Below, piece by piece: positions 24,468 through 32,446 of a stretch of DNA of 51,889 bases. Under the pieces are notes generated by a model, which was not told where the DNA came from, searched no databases, and worked only from the letters and a program-made list of their open reading frames with translations. How positions within the stretch are numbered: position 1 is the stretch's first letter; each line of letters starts with the position of its first letter. This DNA comes from Candidatus Eubacterium faecigallinarum (GTDB taxonomy: Bacteria; Bacillota; Clostridia; Oscillospirales; Acutalibacteraceae). A program made the position numbers and the translations under genes. The stretch spans positions 1 to 51,889 of the forward strand of contig DXDN01000024.1 in assembly GCA_019115455.1 (NCBI GenBank), read 5' to 3'.

Positions 24468-25070
24468 TTAGTTTGCCTTTTTTTTCTTTTTAAGGTCGGT
24501 CTTGTTAAAATCAAGCACAAGGCTCAGAAGTACAACGCCGATAACTGATATTGCAGCCTCCGCCGCCATGTATGAGCCGTTGTAACCAAGGCTGTAAACC
24601 CATACTGATTTCCAGCCGTCTGCATATTCGCCCCAAATGGTAACGCCTGAAATGAAATGGCACAGGAATCTCAGTGCTGAAGCTACAAGCGCGCCCAAAC
24701 CAAGAGCAACGGACTGATTGCTTACAACTTTTTTGAAAAGTCCTCCGCCAAGGCCGAGTACCATAAACGCTACTACATAATCTGCAAAAATGAGAATGAG
24801 ATAAGCTCCTATTCCCTTAACGTAAGAGAAGTTGCCCAGTCCCTGCAAAAGCATCTCCAGCAGTCCGTAAATAACGCCTGTAACGCAGCCCCATTTCCAG
24901 CCGTATCTGTAACCGATGATTATTATCGGCACCTGGCTGAACAGGGTTACAGAGCCGCCCATGGGAAGGCTGAATATCTGCACATATGAAAGAGCAACCG
25001 CAAGAGCTATCATGATAGCGGTTTCGGTAAGACGTCTTGTCATATTTATTGAAGATTTTGTTTCTGGCAT
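24468..25070 (-). CDS. thiT: Thiamine-binding S component ThiT of an ECF transporter
   Basis: A 200-residue protein with six predicted membrane segments. LPMGGSVTLFSQVPI, RYGWKWGCVTGVIYGLLEM and SGVTIWGEYA match thiamine-specific ThiT proteins. It would bind thiamine and work with the shared EcfA/EcfT module encoded elsewhere. AAAGGAG precedes the ATG. A TPP riboswitch with a terminator lies in the leader, which supports the substrate. Confidence 0.93.
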   Translation of the reverse strand: MPETKSSINMTRRLTETAIMIALAVALSYVQIFSLPMGGSVTLFSQVPIIIIGYRYGWKWGCVTGVIYGLLEMLLQGLGNFSYVKGIGAYLILIFADYVVAFMVLGLGGGLFKKVVSNQSVALGLGALVASALRFLCHFISGVTIWGEYADGWKSVWVYSLGYNGSYMAAEAAISVIGVVLLSLVLDFNKTDLKKKKKAN

Positions 25071-25102
25071 AGCTGTTTTCTCCTTTCTTAAGACTATAAT
25101 AA

Positions 25103-25136
25103 GCCAAAAGAAAATGCCCCTTGAAAAAGGGGCATG
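25103..25136 (-). terminator. Riboswitch-controlled terminator upstream of thiT
   Basis: atgcccc (25114-25120) pairs with ggggcat (25129-25135), followed on the minus strand by a T-rich run. It is directly downstream of the TPP aptamer and so is its expression platform. Confidence 0.85.
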
Positions 25137-25158
25137 TAATTATACGCATTTACGCATC

Positions 25159-25240
25159 AGTCTTTGCCGTTCGTGCTAACGTACGGTTCAAAGGGTATAA
25201 TCTCAGCCGGGAAGATCAAATTCCCTTGGCACCCCTGACT
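25159..25240 (-). ncRNA. TPP riboswitch aptamer (THI element), compact P4/P5
   Basis: Read on the minus strand, the segment opens with AGTC and GGGGTGCC, then a hairpin (aaggga...tcccgg), GGCTGAGA, TACCC and TTGAACC, and closes with GACT pairing to AGTC. These are the thiamine pyrophosphate aptamer hallmarks. P4/P5 read as CCGT-a-CGT-TAGC-ACG-a-ACGG rather than the usual CTGATC/GCGTAGGG form. Binding of TPP would favour the terminator and shut off thiT. Confidence 0.87.
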
Positions 25241-25255
25241 TATTAAGTTGGTTAT

Positions 25256-25284
25256 ATTATAGTATCTGTATCAGTCGTTGTCAA
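25256..25284 (-). promoter_or_regulatory. Perfect sigma-A promoter of thiT, overlapping the upstream gene
   Basis: TTGACA (25284-25279) and TATAAT (25261-25256) are both perfect with a 17-base spacer. The -35 box lies in the last codons of the aldolase gene, whose stop is at 25271-25273. Confidence 0.88.
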
Positions 25285-26248
25285 GGAGAGTCTTGTAAAA
25301 TTCGCAGTAATCATGTCTGTTTTCCGCAGTAAATGCCATAGCAGAACGGGGGTGGCGGTTAAGCTGTCCGGTGAGCATGTACTGAACGTCGTAGCCCCAT
25401 ACAACTCCGCTTTCCTTAAGAGGGATAATGTATTTTTCCAGGAAGGTCAGCAGGCTGTAGAGATTGTATTTTGGGTTTTTAAGAAATCCCAGCAGCAGCT
25501 CCATAGCGCAGTTGCCGGCGCCTCTGCCCATTCCTGACGCTGTAGCATCCAGGTATGATACGCCGTAGGAAAGAGTTTCAATCGTATTGGCAAAGGCAAG
25601 ATTCTGGTTGTTATGAGCGTGAAAGCCGATTGCCTTGCCGTATCTCTCGCCTATTTCAAGATATTTTTTCGCCAGGTTTGCCGCTGTTTCAGGATAGAGT
25701 GAGCCGTATGAATCCACAAGATAAATTACGTCCACACTGCATTCGCCCAGCATGTTGAGGGCTTCCTCCACCTCTTCGGTGTTTGCCTGGCTTATCGCCA
25801 TGATGTTGCAGGTGGTCTCGTATCCGAGGTTGTGAAAATGCTCGATCATTTCGATTGCGGCAGGAATTTGGTGAATATAGCATGCCACACGCACCATATC
25901 AATTACTGACTCGGATTTCGGCACAAAGTCCTCTCTGAAATCGCATCTGCCAACGTCCGCCATAACGGAAATCTTCATGTCGGACACGTTTTCACCCACA
26001 ACGCTTCTTATATCCTGCTCATCGCAGAATTTCCATTTGCCGAATTTGTTAGGGTCAAAAAGATTTTTTGATGCTCTGTAGCCAAATTCCATATAATCAA
26101 CACCGGAGCGGATATTTGTTTTATAAAGCTCGGTAACAAATTCGTCGGTAAATTCAAAATTATTGCACAGTCCTCCGTCACGGATAGTGGCGTCAAGCAC
26201 CTTTACGTCCGTGCGAACGCTCATCATATTTCCTTTTCTTTCGCTCAC
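25271..26248 (-). CDS. DRE-TIM (HMGL-like) aldolase-family protein
   Basis: A 325-residue TIM-barrel protein. LDATIRDGG near residues 18-26 gives the metal-binding Asp and catalytic Arg, and IGFHAHNN supplies the metal His residues; GASASGMGRGAGN-like sequence closes the barrel. It resembles the aldolase half of 4-hydroxy-2-oxovalerate aldolases and isopropylmalate synthases, but no pathway partner is adjacent. The GTG at 26248 has GAGAGG upstream; an ATG at 26227 or 26224 with AAAGGAA is nearly as good, so the true N-terminus is uncertain. Confidence 0.75.
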   Translation of the reverse strand: MSERKGNMMSVRTDVKVLDATIRDGGLCNNFEFTDEFVTELYKTNIRSGVDYMEFGYRASKNLFDPNKFGKWKFCDEQDIRSVVGENVSDMKISVMADVGRCDFREDFVPKSESVIDMVRVACYIHQIPAAIEMIEHFHNLGYETTCNIMAISQANTEEVEEALNMLGECSVDVIYLVDSYGSLYPETAANLAKKYLEIGERYGKAIGFHAHNNQNLAFANTIETLSYGVSYLDATASGMGRGAGNCAMELLLGFLKNPKYNLYSLLTFLEKYIIPLKESGVVWGYDVQYMLTGQLNRHPRSAMAFTAENRHDYCEFYKTLLDND

Positions 26249-26285
26249 GTCATATACCTCTCTTATAATTATTTTAATCTTAATT

Positions 26286-26315
26286 GCTTTAATGCTTTAA
26301 ACTATAACGCTTTAA
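26286..26315. repeat. Three GCTTTAA repeats in the aldolase leader
   Basis: gctttaa occurs at 26286-26292, 26294-26300 and 26309-26315, just downstream of the predicted start point on the minus strand. It could be an operator cluster; no regulator is indicated. Confidence 0.4.
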
Positions 26316-26329
26316 AGTGGATTTTTATT

Positions 26330-26358
26330 ATTATAACAGAGGATAATTTGATAATCAA
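26330..26358 (-). promoter_or_regulatory. Sigma-A promoter of the aldolase gene
   Basis: TTGATT (26358-26353), 17-base spacer, TATAAT (26335-26330). Confidence 0.78.
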
Positions 26359-26399
26359 GCATAAATTTAAGAAAATTAAATATTTTTTATTCCTTGCCG

Positions 26400-28487
26400 T
26401 TATATTTCCTCAATCAGTATTATTCTGTTGTAATATGCGCCGCGTATATGCGCCGGTATTCCCACGTTCATAAGGAATGCTCCGCTTTTTTCGCAGTTTA
26501 TGTCCTGCGATGTTACTTTGTATGTTTTGTCTTCTTTAAGTCCGTCAAAGCGGATGGGTATTCTCTTTTTATAAAATTTCGTTCCGGGAGCAACTATGAA
26601 TGCCACGCTCTTTGATTTGTCCGGCGATACATACTGGTTCATGGACACTTCGTCTTTATCAGCATCCAGCAGGCGGTAAAGGTCGCCGAACTGAACGTTA
26701 TCACGTATAGTTTTATAAAGGGCGATATTGCGTCTGCAAATTTCCAGCTCCTCTTCGCCGTATTTTTCAAGATTGCTTCCTACTCCCAGCGAGCCCTGCA
26801 TTGCCACGGCAAAACGAAAATCCAGGGAACAGGGCTTGTTTATACCGGCGATGTCGGTTACCCAGGCACGCATTGTTTTTGTGGGTCTAAGAAGTGAATA
26901 TCCTTTTTGAATCGTAATTCTGTCAATTCCGTCCGTGTTGTCGCTGGTCCACGCCTGGTCATAGTGGCTCAGGGCGCCCAAATCGCATCTGCCGCCGCCG
27001 GATGCACAGCTCTCAAAAGCCACGTCGGGATGCTTTTGCCTGAGTTTGTCGACGATGGAGTAGACCGCCATTGTGTGAAGATAGGAATACATTTTAGGAT
27101 CTTGCAGATTTTGAGCTCCTGTTTCAGAAAACGGGCGGTTCATATCCCACTTAATATACTTGATATTGTGATTAGTCAGCAGCTCGTCAAGAGTGTTGAA
27201 TATGTATTCCTGAACATCCTCTCTTGTCATGTTCAGCACAAGCTGATTTCTCAGCTCGCAAGCCTTTCTGTGGGGATAATGATATGCCCAGTCGGGGTGA
27301 TTTCTGAAGAGGTCGCTGTCGGGATTCACCATTTCAGGCTCCACCCATATTCCGAAATCCATTCCCAGCCTGTTTACTTCGTTAATAAGCTCATCAAGTC
27401 CGTTGGGGAATTTTTCCTCATTTACATACCAGTCGCCGAGTCCTGCGTGGTCGTCCTTACGCTGTCCGAACCATCCGTCGTCCATGACAAACAGCTCCAC
27501 TCCGATATCCGCCGCAATTTTGGCAAGTTTAATCTGCTGTTTTGCATTTACGCTGAATCCCGTTGCCTCCCAGGAATTATAGAGCACCGGCAGAGTTTTG
27601 TCGCTGAAATTTGACGGCAGTATGTATTTTAACGCAAAGGTGTTCATCTGCCTTGTCATATCCCCGAATCCGTTTGCCAAGCCGCAGTATACGCACGGCG
27701 TATCCAGGCTCTCGCCGCCGTTGAGCGTGTGGGAAAAATCAAAATCGCTGAGCCCCATGATTACCCTGGTGATGCTGTAGGAATCACGTGAACAGCTTAT
27801 TTTAAAATTGCCGCTGTAGGCAAGAGAAGCAAAGTAAACGTTGCCGCTTTTTTCGTCGGCGTTCTGATAGGCTATAAAGTAAGGGGAATTATTGTGGTTT
27901 GATGAGCCTCTTCTTGATTCGTAAACAGCGCAGCCGCCCTCAAGGGTGTTTTGAGTCTCAACAAATTCGCTGCCCCAGGCACCGTTTGTGTTCCTGAAAG
28001 TATAAGGCTTCACCGACGGCAGACTGAACTGAGCACAGGATATTTTTTCAAATCTTATTTTTGCTTTGCCTGTGTTTTTTATTGTTGTAAAGCGCTTGAT
28101 TATATCGCAACCGTCGTATACCTGATAGTTAAGTATAATTTCAAGGGGATAAAACTCGTCTGAAAATTTAATCTTTAGAGTATCTTGGCTGATTTCGTAT
28201 CCGTCGAATCTGAGGTTGATTTCACGGCATCCGTCCTCAAACTCGGCTTTTATGTCACAGTCACGGTACATAGTCTGACCAAAGGGGGTCAGCTCCTGGC
28301 GGTATTCGTCAAGCTTGGTATTGTTGGAATTTTCGTCGCCGTTATCGTTTATTTCGTAGTCCAGCGGATTGCACTTTTTGCCCCAGTGGATATGATGATT
28401 ATACCCTGCGCCGTCAATTCCAAGCACGTAGTGCGTGTTTTTTGTCTCCAGAACGAAAATGTTGTTGTCGTTTGCAATTATGCTCAT
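26400..28487 (-). CDS. Alpha-galactosidase, GH36 family
   Basis: A 695-residue intracellular GH36 enzyme without a signal peptide. It has an N-terminal beta domain, the TIM barrel with VLYNSWEATGF and MDDGWFGQRKDD, the nucleophile Asp in YIKWDMNRP and the acid/base Asp in DQAWTSDNTD, and a C-terminal beta domain. Length matches bacterial GH36 enzymes (about 700-740). It would release galactose from raffinose, melibiose and related sugars. GGAGGAG precedes the ATG. The gene is divergent from an AraC regulator. Confidence 0.95.
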   Translation of the reverse strand: MSIIANDNNIFVLETKNTHYVLGIDGAGYNHHIHWGKKCNPLDYEINDNGDENSNNTKLDEYRQELTPFGQTMYRDCDIKAEFEDGCREINLRFDGYEISQDTLKIKFSDEFYPLEIILNYQVYDGCDIIKRFTTIKNTGKAKIRFEKISCAQFSLPSVKPYTFRNTNGAWGSEFVETQNTLEGGCAVYESRRGSSNHNNSPYFIAYQNADEKSGNVYFASLAYSGNFKISCSRDSYSITRVIMGLSDFDFSHTLNGGESLDTPCVYCGLANGFGDMTRQMNTFALKYILPSNFSDKTLPVLYNSWEATGFSVNAKQQIKLAKIAADIGVELFVMDDGWFGQRKDDHAGLGDWYVNEEKFPNGLDELINEVNRLGMDFGIWVEPEMVNPDSDLFRNHPDWAYHYPHRKACELRNQLVLNMTREDVQEYIFNTLDELLTNHNIKYIKWDMNRPFSETGAQNLQDPKMYSYLHTMAVYSIVDKLRQKHPDVAFESCASGGGRCDLGALSHYDQAWTSDNTDGIDRITIQKGYSLLRPTKTMRAWVTDIAGINKPCSLDFRFAVAMQGSLGVGSNLEKYGEEELEICRRNIALYKTIRDNVQFGDLYRLLDADKDEVSMNQYVSPDKSKSVAFIVAPGTKFYKKRIPIRFDGLKEDKTYKVTSQDINCEKSGAFLMNVGIPAHIRGAYYNRIILIEEI

Positions 28488-28628
28488 ATTAACTTCTCCT
28501 CCGGCGAATGCCGTATGGTAAATTTATATATTTGTTGAAATATTGCCGTTTTTATGCTATTAATAAATTATCACATTTAATCAAGGAATAAAATAGGAAA
28601 TATATATTAAAATGTTAGGAAAATAACT

Positions 28629-29435
28629 ATGTTTGAGGATTTTACTAATTTTTATGCTCTGGCAGGGGAAGACGATCCTGTGAAAGTTTTGCTGGTGGGC
28701 GAGACATATTGCGACAGGAATTTCAGAATAGAGCGTGAAGAGTCCGATTTGATGGCTCTGGAATATATTATCGACGGCAACGGTGAGCTTAATATTGAGG
28801 GACAGCGTCTTGAACCGGAAAGGGGTGACGTTTTCTTTCTGAAGCGGGGCAGCAGGCACAGCTATTCCACCGACAACAGCACTCCGTGGCATAAATACTG
28901 GATAGTTTTTGACGGCAGTGTTGCCCGTGCTATGGCGGATTCATATTTGCCTAAAGATACATATTTGTTTAAGAATTGCAGTGTAAAATCGCATTTTGAG
29001 CGTATCTTCCAGTTGTCAAAAACCGTGACTGAGTACAGCAAGCTGACTGACGCTGTTGCGCTGGAACTATTGCATATATTTATGTATATAAGAAACAGGA
29101 CGGCTTATGACGACGGAGGCGTTGCAAGAAGTATAAGAAGAGAACTTGATGCTTCGGTAGAAAAGCCCTTTAATCTCGACAGGCTGTGTCAAAGTGTGAA
29201 TTATTCAAAAAATTATATCATAAACGTGTTCAAGGAGGAGTATGGCATAACACCTTACAGATATTTTCTTGAGAAGAAAACAGATGCTGCTAAGATATAT
29301 CTGATGCATACTAATCTGAGTGTTGGGGATATAGCAAAGAAACTCAATTATGCGGATTTGCAGTATTTTTCCACCAGCTTTAAAAAGGCAACAGGCTGTT
29401 CACCGCTGGAATTCAGAAAAAGGACAAGAAAATAA
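28629..29435 (+). CDS. AraC-family regulator, probably of alpha-galactoside use
   Basis: A 268-residue AraC regulator. The N-terminal half is an AraC-type cupin (GNGELNIEGQRLEPERGDVFFLKRGSRHSY), the C-terminal 95 residues carry two helix-turn-helix units (FNLDRLCQSVNYSKNYIINVFKEEYGITPYRYFLEKK and DIAKKLNYADLQYFSTSFKKATGCSPLEFRK). Its place 140 bases from a divergent alpha-galactosidase suggests local control. The inducing sugar is not known. Confidence 0.9.
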   Translation: MFEDFTNFYALAGEDDPVKVLLVGETYCDRNFRIEREESDLMALEYIIDGNGELNIEGQRLEPERGDVFFLKRGSRHSYSTDNSTPWHKYWIVFDGSVARAMADSYLPKDTYLFKNCSVKSHFERIFQLSKTVTEYSKLTDAVALELLHIFMYIRNRTAYDDGGVARSIRRELDASVEKPFNLDRLCQSVNYSKNYIINVFKEEYGITPYRYFLEKKTDAAKIYLMHTNLSVGDIAKKLNYADLQYFSTSFKKATGCSPLEFRKRTRK

Positions 29436-29553
29436 AATCAGTCTATTATTTTGATAATCCTAACATTATGGGTGATTTTATCTATTACAACAGCGATTAA
29501 AAAGGTATATAGTATAAATTATAGTTACTTTCTTTAAGAATGGAGGGATGGAT

Positions 29554-30927
29554 TTGAAGGAGCTCTTTTCCTTTTACCTGGTTACCGACCCGCATTATTT
29601 TGAGCTTTCGCTGGGCGGTGAGGGCAAAGCGTATGAGGAGAGAAGCCGTACCGACCAGAAATGCGTAGCTGAAACCGGAGCCATTATTGACGCAGGGTTT
29701 GAACAGATAGCCCAGGATAAGGAAACGAATATTGTGCTTATTCCCGGTGACCTTGTTTACCGTGGGGAGCAGGCGAGCCACGAGGGCTTTATCAAGAAAC
29801 TGGAATATCTTGAAAGACACGGTAAAACCATATATATCATCACTGCAAGGCACGATTATGCAGGAAATCCCTGTGGATTTGTTGGTGATAAATGCGTGCC
29901 TGTTGAGGGCACTCCCAGGGAAAAGCTCAGGGAACTTTATCATCATTACGGTTTTGACCAGGCGATAAGCGAGCATAAATCAATGTCATATGTTGTGCAG
30001 CTTACAGAGGGGATAAGACTTCTGGCACTTAACTGCGACGGTGACTGCAAGGATTTTAAGGGCATATGGGACGACCAGATGCAGTGGGCGCTTGATGAAA
30101 TAAAAAAAGCCCATGAAAGCGGAAATTATATATTTGCCATGACGCATTATCCGCTGCTTCCGTTTTCTCCGGTTATGAATCTAATCGGCGACGCAAAGCT
30201 TACCGACTGGGAAAATACGGCTGAGAAATTTGCTGACGCAGGACTTGACTTGATCTTTACAGGTCATATGCATGCACAGGCGGTTACTGACTATGTGACG
30301 GCAAAGGGCAACATGATAACTGACGTTCAGACGGGCAGCTTTGTGGGATGCCCGTGCGCTTACAGAAAGGTCACTTTCCGTGATGATAACACGGTTGATA
30401 TTAAATCCTACACGGTTGAGGATTTTGACTGGGATAAAGGCGGCAGGACAGCTTCGCAGTATTTTCAGTGGCGATTTGACCGAATGATTACTGATATAAT
30501 CGACGCTATGGCGTATGATTTTGCTTTCTTTACCAGGTTGTTCGGCGGTCCGGAAAAAAATAAAAAGCTTAAAATTCCTGTTACCGTTGTGGGCAGGATG
30601 CTTCAAAAGCTCACGCTTAAGAAACTTGGCAGAATACTTTGCTTTAAGGTGGACAAAAGTATCGGCGACAGGCTTGTAAAGGACGTAGGGGTAGAGCTTG
30701 TAAGGAATATTTTTGTGGGTAACGAGCCGTATGTGAAAGGAACGCCCATGTATGAGGCGATGAAAAAGCTGCTTAGGCGGCTTCATCCGGTTACCCGAAT
30801 CATTGAGAAAAAAGCGGGTGACAAAAATCCGCTTCTCAGTAATATTGACAATTTCGTTTTGTCAATGATAGGGGATGAGAAGCAGAGAGATTATAACACC
30901 GTGCTGAATATTAAGTGGAAACGATAG
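29554..30927 (+). CDS. Calcineurin-like metallophosphoesterase with altered GNH motif
   Basis: A 457-residue member of the metallophosphoesterase family. It has TDPHYF (metal Asp and His), LIPGDLVYRG, AMTHYP and FTGHMHAQ, all expected metal-site motifs. Where the family usually has G-N-H-D/E the sequence reads T-A-R-H-D, with Arg for the metal-bridging Asn. The start is TTG 29554, 7 bases after GGAGGG; the ATG at 29548 is too close to that site. It lies upstream of a GPH transporter by 22 bases and probably forms an operon with it. Substrate unknown. Confidence 0.8.
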   Translation: MKELFSFYLVTDPHYFELSLGGEGKAYEERSRTDQKCVAETGAIIDAGFEQIAQDKETNIVLIPGDLVYRGEQASHEGFIKKLEYLERHGKTIYIITARHDYAGNPCGFVGDKCVPVEGTPREKLRELYHHYGFDQAISEHKSMSYVVQLTEGIRLLALNCDGDCKDFKGIWDDQMQWALDEIKKAHESGNYIFAMTHYPLLPFSPVMNLIGDAKLTDWENTAEKFADAGLDLIFTGHMHAQAVTDYVTAKGNMITDVQTGSFVGCPCAYRKVTFRDDNTVDIKSYTVEDFDWDKGGRTASQYFQWRFDRMITDIIDAMAYDFAFFTRLFGGPEKNKKLKIPVTVVGRMLQKLTLKKLGRILCFKVDKSIGDRLVKDVGVELVRNIFVGNEPYVKGTPMYEAMKKLLRRLHPVTRIIEKKAGDKNPLLSNIDNFVLSMIGDEKQRDYNTVLNIKWKR

Positions 30928-30949
30928 TTAACAAAAGGGGTAAAATTTA

Positions 30950-32389
30950 ATGTCAGATAAGGTATTGGCTCCTCCCACGGAGCAGGACAAAAAATATGTT
31001 AAATTATCGGAATTTATAATTTATCTTGTGGGCGTATTTTTCTATACGAATATGACGGGAATGGTAGGCTCTTACAGAAGCGCTTATCTTGTTAATGTGC
31101 TTAGGCTTAACGAAAGTCAGGTTTCGCTGTTTAATACGCTGATAAATATTATTCCGTTTGTGCTCAATTTCTTTATTACGATGTATATTGACGGAAGACG
31201 TCCCGGAAAATCCGGCAAGTTCCGCCCGCTGGCGCTGGCTGTGGCGATACCGTGCGGCGTGCTTTTGGTGCTCACTTTCTGGGCTCCGCCTGCATTGTCG
31301 GGCAGTCTGCTTTTGGTTTATGTTACCACAATTGCCGTTCTTTGGGCGGTAGCCACCAATTTCGGCGACGCTATGAACAAGGTTGCGCTGGTAATGACGC
31401 CGAACCTTAAGGAAAGGGACAATGTTATCTCGTTCAGAAGCATTTGCTCTGCAGTGGGCAATTCTGCTCCGCTGGTAATAATTCTCGTTATCGGCTTGAT
31501 ATGGGACGATGAGGGAACCCAGTACATAATCGGCGCCGCTCTTTGTGCCGTTGTGGGAACTATTCTTATGCTGGTGGCTACTAAGGCAATCAGAGAACGC
31601 GTTACCTACAGCAGTGAAAAGAAAAACCCCTTGATAGGAATCAAGGATGTTCTTATAAACAAATACGCTTGGGTAATTCTTATATCGGAATTTTTAAAGA
31701 ATTTCAGGCAGATTGCCACATTTATGGGTGTCTTTTTGGCGGCGGCTCTCCTGGGCAGCACCAGCAAGTATCTTTGGTTCGGGTTGCCGACGGGTATAGG
31801 AACCGCAGTAGGTATGCTTTTAATTAATTTCCTGCTTAAGAAATTTAATTCAAAGGTGCTTTATATCTCCAGCGGCATTTATTCGGTTATTATAAACAGT
31901 ATTGCCTTTGCTGTGGGATACCTTTATTTCAGCAAACCGAATGCAGGCTTACAGATATTGTTTATTGTATTTCTGTTTCTTATCGGTCTTCAGTTTGGCG
32001 CGTCAAATCTTCTGCCCACAATGTTTCAGGCGGATGTGCTTGAGGATATCGAGCTTAAGACAGGAAAGCGACTTGATGCAACTCTGCCCTTTGTTATTGG
32101 TATCTTTACTATGATAAGCGGCACAATTGCACAGGCACTGGCGCCTATTATTCTTTATGGCAAAAATTCAATCATCGGCTATATTCAGCCCACCGACGCT
32201 GTTCCCGACCCTGAGCAAAGCATTAAAACAAAGATATTAATGTTGTTTTTCTATACGGTGTTCCACGGACTTATGATGTTCCTTGCCGGCGTTCCGTTCT
32301 TCTTCTATAAGCTGACAGGCAAGACCAAGGAGGATATCCATAATGCCGTAATCGAAAAGCGCAGACAGTTTGGCAAAGACGAAGACTGA
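30950..32389 (+). CDS. GPH-type (glycoside-pentoside-hexuronide) sugar symporter
   Basis: A 479-residue membrane protein with twelve predicted segments of the GPH subgroup of the MFS: a short loop with IDGRRPGKSGKFRPL after segment 2 and RDNVISFRSICSAVGNSAP in segment 5. AAAGGGG precedes the ATG. It sits behind the phosphoesterase gene and near the alpha-galactosidase/AraC pair, so a galactoside or galactose substrate is plausible. No IIA-type tail is present. Confidence 0.88.
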   Translation: MSDKVLAPPTEQDKKYVKLSEFIIYLVGVFFYTNMTGMVGSYRSAYLVNVLRLNESQVSLFNTLINIIPFVLNFFITMYIDGRRPGKSGKFRPLALAVAIPCGVLLVLTFWAPPALSGSLLLVYVTTIAVLWAVATNFGDAMNKVALVMTPNLKERDNVISFRSICSAVGNSAPLVIILVIGLIWDDEGTQYIIGAALCAVVGTILMLVATKAIRERVTYSSEKKNPLIGIKDVLINKYAWVILISEFLKNFRQIATFMGVFLAAALLGSTSKYLWFGLPTGIGTAVGMLLINFLLKKFNSKVLYISSGIYSVIINSIAFAVGYLYFSKPNAGLQILFIVFLFLIGLQFGASNLLPTMFQADVLEDIELKTGKRLDATLPFVIGIFTMISGTIAQALAPIILYGKNSIIGYIQPTDAVPDPEQSIKTKILMLFFYTVFHGLMMFLAGVPFFFYKLTGKTKEDIHNAVIEKRRQFGKDED

Positions 32390-32414
32390 GGGAAATAATT
32401 ATATATCAAAATGA

Positions 32415-32445
32415 AAAAGAGACCTTTTAAAGGTCTCTTTTATCT
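32415..32445. terminator. Bidirectional terminator between the symporter and ptsI
   Basis: aaaagagacctt (32415-32426) pairs with aaggtctctttt (32430-32441), loop 3 bases, with T runs available on both strands. Confidence 0.88.
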
Positions 32446-32446
32446 T

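Noticed and set aside
26907-27614. 235-residue plus-strand ORF inside the alpha-galactosidase gene
   Set aside because: It is the antisense shadow of a highly conserved GH36 enzyme.
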